NCBI GenBank assembly: GCA_033675265.1
Contig: JAUJYZ010001002.1
Coordinates: forward strand, 26,001 to 90,000
Reading direction: 5' to 3'
Length of the DNA: 64,000 nt
Source of the DNA: Actinostola sp. cb2023
Taxonomy: Eukaryota > Cnidaria > Anthozoa > Actiniaria > Actinostolidae
Under the pieces are notes generated by a model that saw only the letters and a list, made by a program, of their open reading frames with translations, was not told the DNA's origin and ran no database searches. Position 1 is the first letter of the stretch. Each line of letters begins with the position of its first letter. Position numbers and translations under genes: made by a program. Of this stretch, positions 11,556 through 24,900 are shown in pieces.

Positions 11556-12021
11556 TTTGGCTTCATCATTGCTTCTTCGCTGACACTCTTGTTTCAACTT
11601 CCCTCTAATCCATGTAGCTGTAGCTTTAAATAACCTTTAATTAGGGAGCACTGATGGAAGGATGGTTGGTTCTTCATCACCTGACACTCTTGTTTCAACT
11701 TCCCTCTAATCTGTATAGCTGTAGCTTTAAATACCCTTTAATTAGGGAGCACTGATGGAAGGGTGGTTGGTTCTTCATCACCTGACACTCTTGTTTCAAC
11801 TTCCCTCTAATCTGTGTAGCTGTAGTTTTAAATACCCTTTAATTAGGGAGCACTGATGGAAGGATGGTTGCTTCATCACCTGACACTCTTGTTACAACTT
11901 CCCTCTAATCCGTGTAGCTGTAGTTTTAAATACCCTTTAATTAGGGAGCACTGATGGAAGGATGGTTGCTTCATCACCTGACACTCTTGTTACAACTTCC
12001 CTCTAATCCGTGTAGCTGTAG
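11556..12021. repeat. About 118-bp tandem repeat, four copies
   Basis: Units share gacactcttgtttcaacttc, tgtagctgtag and ttaattagggagcactgatg. They follow the last recognised DYNLT2B exon. Confidence 0.85.
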
Positions 12022-12340
12022 TATTCACTGGATAAGTCCTTTCCAACGGATAAAGTTTATTGGAAAACATTAATTTTATCCATTGGATATAGGACATATA
12101 CAGTGGATAGTGCATCCTGGACCAGTCCCATAAACATTATGAGGCAAGCAGAGACAGTTGGCTCAGTAAAAAAAATTTTTAAAAACTGATTGAATTAATG
12201 TCACAGTTACAGTTTTCATTTATTTATCTATTTTCGGTTACACCGGTAAAAGTGCCTCGGAAGAGATTTTGGTTTGGCGAGGCAAACAAAATTCAGTAAT
12301 AATGGAGGGAGGCGTCAGGGTTTGCAGTGATGTGGTTTGG

Positions 12341-12760
12341 ATATACACCTATTTCAAAAATCATTGTCACAGCCGAAGCAACAGTCAACACTCCAAGACT
12401 GCAAAGGATTTCGGTAATTTTTCTCGTAATTCATTCATTCAGAGAATATTTTGGTTGCATGCGTTTGTGACATGTTATTATGGCAAGCTGAAGTGGTAGC
12501 TTAGGTGTCAAACCGAATATTTCGGAAAGTACTAGTACTACAAACGTGCTGTTGTGGGTACTAAACCAGTTGAACAAGAGCAGGCATAAAAAAACCATGC
12601 TTCCATACAGTTAATGAGCTGAAAAACTACATTCATGATAACTATTTACAATGACCACAACTGAATAAATTAATTACAAGAAAAATTACCAAAATCCTTT
12701 GCAGTCTTGGAGTGTTGACCGTTGCTTCGGCTGCGACAGCGATTTTTGAAATAGGTGTAC
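12341..12760. mobile_element. MITE family 2, copy A
   Basis: Inverted arms of about 85 bp (start atatacacctatttcaaaaa; inner gactgcaaaggatttcggta) bracket a different centre. The same arm sequence, with substitutions, recurs at 50612-50901. Confidence 0.8.
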
Positions 12761-15700
12761 ATGTATATCTGCATTTTTGTCACTCGGAACCTCTCACTTC
12801 CGGTTATTTAGCATCAACGTATATTATTACCTTCCTCCGCAGGCATCTCGTAAGACTCGTTTTTCTCTCTCGGCTTGTTTTTCTCTATAAACGTGTCTTT
12901 GGGTTGCCTGTGTTACTGGCAGAGGGAGACTAGGTGCTAGGCCTTAGGGCCAAGTCCCTCTTGGCCTTCGGCCTCGCTGGGACAGGGATCCCATCACTCT
13001 CGGCCTTCGGCCTCTCGCCTTTCCGTTCCGTTGGAGTTGCATGCGGAGGAGGCTAGTATATTATGTACACTGAAACTTTAATATTTGTAACTGCGGTTTT
13101 GGTATTTTGGCAAATCTCGATGCGGTACTGCGGTTTTTAACGTTTTTATGTGTGGTTTTTGGACCCCCCTCATAATGACATCCAGCCTTTATTGTTATGC
13201 TAATCATGAATGGCAAACACAATGGTAAAGTGTATTTATTACACACTGAGATGTTTGTTGTACCCAATATAATGAGTGGAAATTGATATTTTACAGTACG
13301 TGATATAGTAAATTACATTCACACATGATATACTCATCAAATTATTATCTCAATAATCAATTGCATTTAATTGCAATAAATCCAACTATAATTAAAATCC
13401 TCAGTAATAAAGCACATTACATGTATGTTATTGATTCACATGTAGTTTTGAGAGGCGTTTTTAATTCGGAGAAGGTTGTATAAAGTAGATATTACATGTA
13501 TATGTCGCATGTAGACTGTGTGACATAGCAAAAGGCACTGGTTAATAGAGTAGTTATAATAGGTGTTAAGGCTTCATTTATCACTGATATTAAAGTCATG
13601 AGTGCCGCTGTCAACACCAATACTCAAGGTCGTGGGAAAATGCATCAAGATACTCTTTGTATCTTGTAGGAACCCCTTAATCAATTCCTTTTCTCTCCTT
13701 TCTGCTGTGTTATTACTTATTGGTCTTACAGAATAAGATCTGTAATTTCTAATTCCTTGTATCTATGGGTACGGGTGTGTTCTGGTATATCAATATGTGT
13801 AGGAGGTAATTACTGCTGTTGTTGTTTAGTTACAAAATGTTTGTGATCATTTCACCTTGATTCTTCAAATGTTTCTCTAACTTTCTACAAAGCTTACAAC
13901 AATAAATACTTGTTAGTTGAGGCTGAGAACAGTTGAAACAACATTGATCTTCATGTTTTACAACTGGTATTATATATATGCATATTTAAACCATTTTTTT
14001 TTTTTTCAAAATGGAGTGGATTTTCAGTCAATGAGTAATAGAACATTCTAAAGGTCTGGGGCTACACTAGCAAAAACATTCCCTATCCATTGCAAAACAG
14101 GTGGAGTGACAATGGAAGTTTCCCTGGGGGGTCAGAACACGACATACACTTCTTTGACATAATTTGAGTTGAAGGCTAGCTGTACAAGGTGCTCAAAGTA
14201 GCCATATACTCAATTTTGTTTTTTAGATCTAGACAATAATTAGTTTAAAAAGTATGATCATACACTGACAAAAGTAGCCACAGGAGGAACGGCAAGTAAC
14301 CGCCGGAGCTGACCAGCGGTAACCGGCTTCTATTGAAACCCCTGAGGCTGTGCTATTATTTTCAAAATTAAAAACACTAAATTAGCTACTATCAGTGACT
14401 CTAAAGTTTCAGAGTATTTACATCATGATGAATTTGCAAACTTTGGAAACTAGTGAGATTCTGTAGAAGCAGGCATTTAACATTACATTCAAAGTAATTT
14501 TTTCAGCAATGCCGATTTAGTTAGCTTTTGTACCTGCTATATTAGCTGTTTCCAATAGTTTGCCTTAAAAATTCAAAACTATCAATTAGTATAACTTTAT
14601 AATTTCTTCTATAGTTCTTTGTGCACGAGCATCAGAAACTCTACAAGACTATACATGCTATCATCACAAATCACATAACCGTCTTGAAAGACAACCGCTG
14701 ATTTGCGTGGTTTATGCTCCACGTATTTGTCTTAGAAATCGTATTCCTATAAACTTAAGTAGTGCATGCAGTAAAAAAACAATATAATGCGCTAATTAGC
14801 TAGCAAGCTGCTTGCTAATCCACTAGTATTCGCCCTGTTAGCTTGTTTAGCGTGACATCAAAGCGTTGCTTAATGAAGGGATGCATCAAAGTATCTGTTT
14901 TGCCAAGACCCAAATCCCCACAAGCCATACACCAAGCTGGGGGTATCTTAGTTAAGTGATAATTTGTTAAACTAACAATGAACAAAGCTTTGTTAGAGCT
15001 TTATACTTGATTAGCTTTAGAGTAAGCGTGGCTTTGGTGGACAAACAAGTATATTACGCTGTCGTTGAATTGCTAAACCTTATAGATCCATCTACACGTG
15101 GTGAAACTTGTGTTAAAATGTATATTTTGTTCATTGTGTATTTTTGTTCAAGAACGCAACGTTACCACATCTACTGGACCACAAGCGTCTGAAATGCATG
15201 TATTGATAAACGTCTTCCCAAGACCTCCCCCCCGAGTGTTTGTTTCCCACCTACAGTGTTTGTTCAAGTCCATTGTTTTTTCAGCCATAAATAGTTTTGT
15301 GTTCGTCTTCGTTTTGCACGTTTCGTTTCTAGTTCGGCGCTTTTTTTCTAGCGACATGTTTTGGTCGTGGTTTGGACTTGCAATGAGCCACTTTCCTTTC
15401 CTTCCCTTCCCTCCCCCTCCCCTCCCCTCCCCTCCCCTCCCCTCCCCTTCCCTTCCCTTCCCTTTCCTTTCCTTTCCTTTCCTTTCCTTTCCTTTCCTTT
15501 CCTTTCCTTCCATTTCATTCCATTCCTTTCCTTTCCTTCCTTCATATTTTCCTTCCTTCGTTGCTTGTGCTTTGCTTGTTTCCTTTCATTCTTCCTTCCA
15601 CGGTTCCTGTCTTCGTCGCAGGTATCTCACTGTTGGCATCCACGTGTAATCATTCACTTGTACCACACACGCGTTTAGTTATCAAATTCTCTCAATATTT

Positions 15701-16530
15701 TTAGAACTCTGTTTTTTTGTATCCGTTTGACCATGGTGGTCGTGCTGTTTGTTACGTCTTGTGTGCACGACCCACGACCCGCGTCAGTATCATGTGACAA
15801 CGTAGAGCAAAGGGGCGTTCATAACGCTCAGTTAGAGAGTATTTAAAGAAAATAAATAGATATAAAATAATATAAATAATTAAATATAAACATATAAATA
15901 TAAAAATAAATAATATGACGAGGTTGTCCATGGAATGTATTTTTATACTGTAAAAACAAATATTTTAAAAATATGTTTGTAAATATACTGATTTAGGCTC
16001 GCAAAGAATTGCGGTTAAATATCTGGGGAGGACCTAGGATTTTGAGGTGGGGGGTTCACCCTACAAGGAAATGTTGCGTGCGCCGATTTTTTGTATTGAA
16101 AATCGTATTATTGAATTGTTCCTGAGTAGCACATGCATCCAGTGCACTCCGTAGATCCGCCACAGAATATACACACTCCATCTTTTATTTTGAAATTTTG
16201 AATCATTTTAACTAGATTGATTTAATAGCTTTTCATTTATTGATTATCTACCTCAGTGTGACCTGTGCTTTTGTCATTTCTAGCCATAATAATTGCACAA
16301 TCGTGTTAAAATTAGAATCCAAACGACCACCTGTAATTAACCTGTCTGCATGGCTTCTCTGCGGTAGAAATGGAATGTTTACCTTGTTTGGAATCGATCA
16401 TTGATTTTAGAAGCTTTGATCAGCAATTTCGTTTTATAACCAAGGGCTCAATTTGCATCTAAGTTATTGTATGACCGCTAGAAGAAACACTATAGCTCAC
16501 TTATGCGCATTCAAGGTCTCCGTAATACTT
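12761..16530. other. Non-coding stretch with a pyrimidine tract
   Basis: No convincing exon was found, including none fitting the missing DYNLT2B end. It holds GGCCTTCGGCC-type duplications at about 12930-13020 and a CCCT/CCTTT tract at 15391-15545. Open frames in the tract are low-complexity. Confidence 0.5.
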
Positions 16531-17408
16531 AAGCCTGGTTTCCACTAGCGATGCAAGCACAAGTATAAGAACTTGTGTCATGTGAACACGGACCCGACGC
16601 AAGCATAAGCACAAGTATAAGAACTTGTGTCATGTGAACACGGACCCGACGCAAGCATAAGCGCAAGTATAAGAACTTGTGTCATGTGAACACGGACCCG
16701 ACGCAAGCATAAGCGCAAGTATAAGAACTTGTGTCATGTGAACACGGACCCGACGCAAGCATAAGCGCAAGTATAAGAACTTGTGTCATGTGAACACGGA
16801 CCCGACGCAAGCATAAGCGCAAGTATAAGAACTTGTGTCATGTGAACACGGACCCGACGCTAGCATAAGCGCAAGTATAAGAACTTGTGTCATGTGAACA
16901 CGGACCCGACGCAAGCATAAGCGCAAGTATAAGAACTTGTGTCATGTGACCCGACGCAAGCATAAGCGCAAGTATAAGAAGTATATGAACTTGTGTCACG
17001 CAAGCATAAGCGCAAGTACACGTGACCCGGACCCGACGCAAGCATAAGCGCAAGTATAAGAACTTGTGTCATGAACACGGAACGCTAGCATAAGCGCAAG
17101 TATAAGAACTTGTGCATGTGAACACGGAGACGCAAGCAAGCGCAAGTATAAGAACTTGTGTCATGTTAACACGGACCCGACGCTAGCATAAGCGCAAGTA
17201 TAAGAACTTGTGTCATGTGAACACGGACCCGACGCAAGCATAAGCGCAAGTATAAGAACTTGTGTCATGTTAACACGGACCCGACGCTAGCATAAGCGCA
17301 AGTATAAGAACTTGTGTCATGTTAACACGGACCCGACGCTAGCATAAGCGCAAGAATAGCAGTGAAACAATGCCTCTGGTGCTTGCGTCGCTAGTGACAA
17401 CCAGGCTT
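16531..17408. mobile_element. MITE family 3, copy A, with internal 52-bp minisatellite
   Basis: The ends are aagcctggtttccactagcg and the near complement cgctagtgacaaccaggctt. Between them lie about 15 tandem 52-bp units (core aagcgcaagtataagaactt then gtgtcatgtgaacacggacc), some truncated. The short copy at 45445-45641 has the same ends and a single unit-like segment. Confidence 0.9.
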
Positions 17409-20100
17409 CAGTAACTTACACGTATACCATGAATTAATCTATCTATCTATAATTAATTAGTGTCATTTTTATTAATTGATATTACTATAATAATTACAAA
17501 CTCGAAGTGTTTTCAGCCAATCGAAGAAATCTAAACTCTTCCTCCTCTCCGCCTCCCAAAATGATTCCGATTTTTCATTAAAATATATTTTCTTATAAAC
17601 GTCGAGTCCCCTCAACGACCTCTACCTATGGATCCGTGGCGTAAATCGTGGCGCGCGATCATTGAGTCGTCTGGACACACCCAGGAATTCCCTGTACCGT
17701 CCCCTCCCTCCCCTCCCATCTACTCTCCCCCTCCACTCCCCTCATCTCACTCTTGACTTCTATTCACCATGTTATATCAATCCCGTGAGTATTTCCTCGA
17801 TCCTCGAAGGACCTGATAAAGATTGATGGCTCTAAAGTGAATACAGATGTTGTGTAATTGACCGCCTTCGTCTGAAGTACTCTTAATCTTATTTACAACG
17901 CAAATTCATTGATCGTCAATTTCACGAATGCAAGTGCTATTAAGGTCTAGAATTGCAACGAATCCCATTACATAATTGTCACCTTTTATGTTTATTGTCT
18001 CAATCAATCACCCTTTTAACATGTCATGAAGGAGACCAGTTAATGCGCTGCTGCTGTTGCCGCCCTGAGGTAAATCTGCACCATAGGTCAAACTCCGAGG
18101 AACGAATTTGTGAGATTTGGTGGTGTCTTTCCGCTCGGTATGGCGCGCACGCTCCATTAGTTTTTTGTGTGTTTTTTTTAGTAGGTGCTAATGGCATCGG
18201 GCCAAGCGAGAATACCGTTTATAATTGCGCAACGGTACCTCCTTGTACGCGAACTGCCGCCGGGAAGATTTAGACGTTTGTGACGGGACATCAACCTTTA
18301 TACCGACGGTATTCGCAAGTAAGAATCAATTAATCTCCGGTCAAATTTCTCATATTTTTCTAATATAAAAAACACCATGGGCTCCTGAAAACACTCGGCC
18401 CATCAAGCAATGCAGATATAAACTTAGAAACCCCAAAATAATGGAAATGAACCTAGAGATGAAGAAATGTCTGTTCTAGATAATTCACAGCGGTTGTGGC
18501 GCGTGCAGAAACCAGGAATTTCACCCTCATATTGACTCGGAGAATATTATTATTCTTCCACTGGCCAGCCGATCAGAATCCAGTAATATTGGCCTATTGT
18601 AAACTATACGCGTCAGCTCACGCCTTCTCGTTGCATGTCGAGTGAAGTGTGTTCTTGGCAAATATGTGTTTGTCATTACCGTTTGTCTTCTGGATGTGAT
18701 GAATAACTGAGAAAACGCGGCGATTTCATTTTACGTAGAATTACCTTGCCTTGCCCACTGACTGACTGATTCACTGGCTGACTGATTCAGCGACTGACGG
18801 CCACTGACCGACCGACCGACCTGCCAACCGACCGATCATCGACTGACCGACTGACTCACTCACTGACTGATCGACCGAGTGACTGACCGATCGACCGACC
18901 GTGTGACTGGCTTATAGACTGACTGACTGCTACTGACTGAATGAACGAACGGACGCATGGGATTGTTATTTATTTCCCTACAGGCTCCTGTTACGTTCTA
19001 ATCGTCTGGGGATCCACACTTAATCACATAACCTTTTTAAAACTTTCACGATCCGGCTTTAGCAAGGATTACAGGTGTATTTTCCCGTCTAATCGTATAC
19101 TGCATTTCCATAATCTCATTTCACTAGAAGTGATTTAAGAGTAGATAAGGTACATTCCGATAATTGAATATAATTTTTAATAGCGTTATTTCGCCTCCAT
19201 TGTAATGACAAAGTACTAAAATTACATGAATGCAGAAGAGAAAAAAAACGAAAATATAAGTTGATATAGGAAACTGAATAAATAATGAAACAAATCAAAA
19301 TGAAGAACCCAAAAGGGGAGGTCGCAAACGGGTCAATGAAGTCCCAATGAGAAATAATCAGTAAGCAAAAAAAAAAAGAAAAAAAAAAGTAAGCACTGAG
19401 TTGCAACAAGTAGGTGGCTTTGTAGCCTCTCCTGCAGGCGTTTTTAGAGGCTGTAGGGCGTAGGCTCCGGGGGAGGCTAGCGTAAGCTAATTCCAATGAT
19501 CGGAGAACTTCAGTGATCACGTGCTTGACCATTCTTGTTAACACCCTTATGTCTCTGAAATGATACCTGTCTTTAATCCGAGTGGTCGTTTGATATACTT
19601 GCGCTTAAATTCTTTTTATAGTTATGTATGGTTGTCCTCTTCGCCGTCGAGATTTCATCATGGTAGTGGGGTAAATATAGACACGTAGATTACCGGTACA
19701 TTGACTAAGCGGTCTCTTTAACGGCGGTAGTGCCTTGAGTACACTGATACTGTGTATATTGACTTTGAAAGTGCATTAATTCATAACAATCAGGGAAGAA
19801 ATAACACTGAATGGATGAAAATTAGAAAGAAAGAAAGAAAGGGAAAAAGTAGGAAGAAAGGGATAAAAGAAGCAAAGAAGGAAGATGAGACGGAAGGAAA
19901 CTGACGAAAAGAAAAAAGAAAAAGATATTATAAACAATATGACTAGCGAACCAAAAGTGACAGAAAGATGTAAAAGAAGATAAGTGTCGAGTGTCAACGA
20001 TTCGGCATTTCCACTGCTTCGAAAGTTAATGCTTCCTGTAATTACGAGAGGATTGCGACTTACAGCTTCCTGGAGACACACGCAAGACGACGAAACGATA
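17409..20100. other. Non-coding stretch with degenerate ACTG repeats
   Basis: An actgactg/accgaccg microsatellite runs from about 18757 to 18950. No exon with splice support was found elsewhere. Confidence 0.5.
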
Positions 20101-20455
20101 ACTTCCGGCGGATCTCCTAAAATACCCGCGCTGAAAACGATATTCTCCGGTACGGCAATTAGACTACTGTACCACGGCGGATCTCCCAAAATACCCGCGC
20201 TGAAAACGATATTCTCCGGTACGGCAATTAGACTACTGTACCACGGCGGATCTCCTAAAATACCCGGGCTGAAAACGATATTCTCCGGTACCGCAATTAG
20301 ACAGTACTGTACCACGGCGGATCTCCTAAAATACCCGCGCTGAAAACGATATTCTCCGGTACCGCAAGACAGTACTGTACCACGGCCGATCTCCTAAAAT
20401 ACCCGCGCTGAAAATGATATGCTCCGGTACCGCAAGACAGTACTGTACCACTGCA
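20101..20455. repeat. 69-bp minisatellite, about five copies
   Basis: Units share ggcggatctcctaaaatacc, cgctgaaaacgatattctcc and the palindrome-like ggtacggcaa. The last two copies are shorter. Confidence 0.9.
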
Positions 20456-21620
20456 ATTCGATGTTTCGTAAGTTTATTTGTAACAAGTCCCCAAGCTCCG
20501 GTGGTTGTATGCCTGGATAGTGCTAGCCGTTGGATATATCCTTATCCAGTGGGTAAGTCGATGTTGTAATTTATCCCGTGGATAAGGATTTGAACAACGC
20601 ATGGACTAGCTATCCACCACCTTAGTTTTAAACAGCCGGGGCCTACAATGCAAATGAGGAGTGTGATATTCACCAGCTTATCCTATTGTAGAAGGATTGA
20701 AACAGTTGATTATTTGATTCTCTGCTGAGAAGCTCTTCCTTCTTAAACGATTTTGTCGTCCTTTGATGAAGGTTCTATTTTAGTCAGGACATGCTCTGAT
20801 CCACCAGTTACCCCGTGGTGCCATAGCTGTTTCGTCTTTCTTCGTTGCTTGGACCCACACTCGTAGGGTGCTGGCCTGGTCTACTTTTTATCATCGTCAC
20901 GTCGCTTCAATTTTCTCATTTTCTCAGCAAAATGCATCTATAATTGATTGATATAAAACTTGTTTCTCTCTCCTTGGGTTCATGTGACTGCTCGTTCCCG
21001 GTTGAAATAAGACATCCCGTCTCTCTACTGAAGTCCTATCGGGGGAATCGTCGAGAAGGTATACGCGTGTTACCGGCTCTCCCAAGCTAAGCCATAGACA
21101 TAGACACATAGACGGACATAGACATATTTTATTTTTAGCACCACAATTTGCATTATCCATATAAAATATAGTAATTCTAACTGTAATTTAGGTGCAGGCT
21201 ATCTACAATAACCTTTACGGGCTAGCCTAGGTAGATAGCAATCAAAAAAAGTTATTGTACAAAACCTTTTGTCTTGTAGTTACGTTGCTTGTGATCTAGG
21301 AATGACTTCCCGTTAGACTGGAATAGTACTAAATGTCAATACAGTATTCATATCTTTGCAATTAATGTAAAATATCGTAAAAAGTTTTTTAATAGAAATG
21401 TAATCTTACAAGTGGAAATAAAAAGTTAATAAAAAATAAATAAAATATAAAAATTAAAAATATATAAAAAATATAAAAAAATTAAAAAAATTAAAAAAAG
21501 ACTTCCCGTTAGACGTGCCTTGTATTTGTTGTTCATTGACTTGTACCGTACATAGTCTATGCTTGCACAATGGACTTCCTATGAGTCATACGTCTGTAAA
21601 ACCACAGTTTGTATTGTACG

Positions 21621-21906
21621 TATATAGCTAATTGCATAATCGTTGTCGGGTTGAAAATCATGAAAGCTATGACCACAAGGAATTCTGGGAAATTAAAACT
21701 CTCAAATAACATCGTCAAATCATCGACCTTTTTATCCAGACTTGTAGGATCTTAGTTAAATAGCTCATATACCTTCAAAACTACGAGAACATTGAATATA
21801 TCTGCATGTAATGTGGCTCATGAACTGATTTCCCATCCATCATTGCGGTCTCGGCTTCTATGATTTATGATTTTCAACCTGACAACGATTATGCAATTAG
21901 ATATAT
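21621..21906. mobile_element. MITE family 1, copy B
   Basis: Reverse-orientation copy of the element at 10183-10468 with matching interior (ctcaaataacatcgtcaaat; ttatccagacttgtaggatc). Confidence 0.9.
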
Positions 21907-24900
21907 ACTCATTGATACTCTTACGTGTCTGCTCGCTAACTTGATTACAGTAGCTTAATACGTGCAGTCGGTGATAGTATCCTTTTTGGAGAAAAAAATA
22001 AATTGACATTGACATGGCTTTCCTTTTTTACTGGGGAATCAGAATAGAAACTATAGTAGCTGTAAACTTAGATTCCTTGGCCTTCTTCTAAATGATTTTT
22101 TATTCTGAATCAGTCAGAAAAATAAATACAGGTCCGTACCGTAAGGTATGAACCGAGTTTTGTTTTCACTCACTTATGTCCCAAGCGATTAGCGCGTGGG
22201 CCATAAAAAAGGTGAAAAAAACCCCAAGGATCCATAACTTGCGGTTACGGACCGAGCAAACGAGGTTGATAATATGTTTATTATTAATATGGCTTCTGCA
22301 AAAAGAAAAAGATATAAAAAGAATGTTTTTATTCACTCACTCGTGTTTTATTCTGAATCAATCAGAATGAGGAATAAGCTAAAATATTCACTTCGGCCAT
22401 GAATGTGGTATCCGATTCCACATTCACTCGGAGAACTCATATAAGACACACAGTGAGAGAAATTAAAAGACGCACTTTCAGAACAATGCGGTGCAATAAG
22501 CTGTTTCTCCATACACTCGCTGCGAGGTACTGTGGTAAGCCTTCAATGTTCCAGCGATCAGCGAGCCTGAACACCCCACAAGCGCACATGGATTTCAGGG
22601 TCATACATGATCGCTTTGCCCTAATCCATCATTGTACCAACTCGTTGTCGTCTAATGCAAATACGCTCCAATAAATGATGTGTAGAAGTTGCTCAATCTC
22701 ATGGTTCTTCAATGGCGTCAAGTCACGTAACCAGTAAAATCCCTACAGTGATTTCTCACTAAACTTAAACTATGGTCAATTGTTGCATTGCCCAGGCCAT
22801 ATACACTTTTGGGTTCAAAACTTGGGGCTTGCGTATGACACTGTACGTCCCACGCAAATTTGACTGCCGCGAGAGATCAAGTACGACCAGGTGGTGTTAC
22901 GGTAGACTGCAGTAACACCGCCTGCTTTACCTTGACCTATGGATTCTAAAGACGCACTTGACTAAGTGGATAAACGTATCGCTCAATCTTATCTGCATAT
23001 CTTGCGATTTTCGTGGAGTTTTTTTTGACGTTTTTGGGTAAATTGTTTAATTGTTTTGAAGTCAAGATTCTCTTGCAATTGAATTTAATTCTTCTTGGCG
23101 TTCCATCCACGTGAGTTGGCGAATAATCTACAGCGTTAAAACACTTTTATTCTTGTTTGTTTGAGTTCCTGTTTACAACTAATTTCTCAAAATAATTGCA
23201 TAGAGCAAAGACAAAGATTGAAACGGATAACTACGCTTGGGACGATCCAAACTTGCTAGTTTATTGATAAGTACCATAAACGTTTCGTCTGGTTTTTCGT
23301 TTTCGACTCTGAACAATTTCTCGTTACCCTGGTTTGCCGAAGATTAATCTCTCAATCTCCTTTGCCTCGCAGCTATTTATGAGGTTTTGTTTGCTAAGTG
23401 CTAGTTTAATTGCGTAGTCTATTGTCCAACTCGAACGTGTAAATCGTTTTCACAGTAATGGCCTCCACCATCAATAATAATCAAGGCATAGTCGTCAGTC
23501 TCTAATGAGGCTCATCGTGAGATTGCCTCTTCCCCCGAGGCATGGTCACTACGTGCAGTCGCATGGACATTACTGTCAACACGCTCGCGCTCGTGCAAGG
23601 AACGCGCATCAAGTCAAGCCACTAAGTGGAATTAAATCTAGCGAAGTAAAGTTACACCGATGGGCTCGATGTGTTTGTCTAGGTTAAACACTTTTACACT
23701 TTTACACATATTTTACGTGCTTGTAGCCCTTATGTTAAGCGCAGGGAGCCCAGCACTGGATATCTCATCCTATATTCCTAAATTTTATTTACTAGGGTTT
23801 TTAAAACCTAGTTTTCTAAACGGTTTTATAACTCGGCTTTCATGGTAAAAAAATTTTTTATCAGCTTTATTGAGACCCCACTGCACTTGCAGAAACACCG
23901 ATAGGAAGAAAGATAATTATACAACACAGAAGAAAAGAATGTTAAGTGAAGGAAACACAGCCATTAAACACTTTATTACCATCGACTGTTTTCCTTGTGC
24001 CTAAATGTTTGAATTTTGAATGAAAAACAAGACGCTCAATGAGCGTTCACTCGGGCATTGTGAAAAGGAAAATGTCAGTTGTTCGAGGAAGTACTTGAAA
24101 ATGAATGCCAGTTGGTTGAAGAACAAGGACAATGTCAGCTGCGCGAGGAGAGACCTGACAATGACTGACAGTTGCGTGACGAGGGAGACTATGTATATAC
24201 ATGTATGTGTCGAGTTCATTTGATTTGCCTTTGAGTTCATTTGATTACCTTTTGACTTTGAGTTCAATTGATTTGATTTTGATGAGTTTGTGTAAAGGCC
24301 CCCTCTCTAGCTTCAGATCCCGAAACGTCGAGTTTGGAATCGAGTTCGGGTTCGAGTTACGGTTCGAACGTCGAATAAAACAAGGACATCTTCTTCAATA
24401 CAATATAATTTCTCTGACGTCATGACATCAGTGACAGTTGAGTGACGAGGGAGACTATTAGTCCGGTGAGTACGAACATGATACGTCTTGAGGTTGCATA
24501 GGTCAGATGGTTCCGATAACGGCCTCGCGTTTGTTTTAAAATATATATATTTTAAGCGAGCTTCTAGTCCTTCTACCACTTCTAGTCATTGAACGATGAA
24601 CTAGAATCCTGACCTTTTAATAGCTTGAAGATCTACAGCTGCTTTCAAAACTAAGATTCATAATCTACTTGAGTCCTGTGTCTCCTTTATCTTTTCAAAT
24701 CTGCGGAGTAATCTTGAAACTCCGGATACGATTAAATACGTCGCATACTCGTCATTTTGAAGCCGAACAAAACTACTACTACCGAAATCCGCATTTTCTA
24801 ACTCGGGCGGCCTGCGGCCTGGGCCCGAGTAATAACACCAGTGCAAAACGAATACCTTCATAGTGGAGGGATACTCCCCGTTATGATTGTAACAGATGTG

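Noticed and set aside
11480..11633. Read-through of DYNLT2B exon 4 to a stop after FQLPSNPCSCSFK
   Set aside because: A good gtgagt donor lies exactly where the family's last intron is expected, and the read-through peptide does not match the family C-terminus.
16531..17408. CRISPR-like array of regular repeats
   Set aside because: Units are contiguous with no unique spacers, and the DNA is eukaryotic.
22399..22674. 91-residue plus-strand frame
   Set aside because: Lies next to a dispersed repeat and shows no family motif or splice context.
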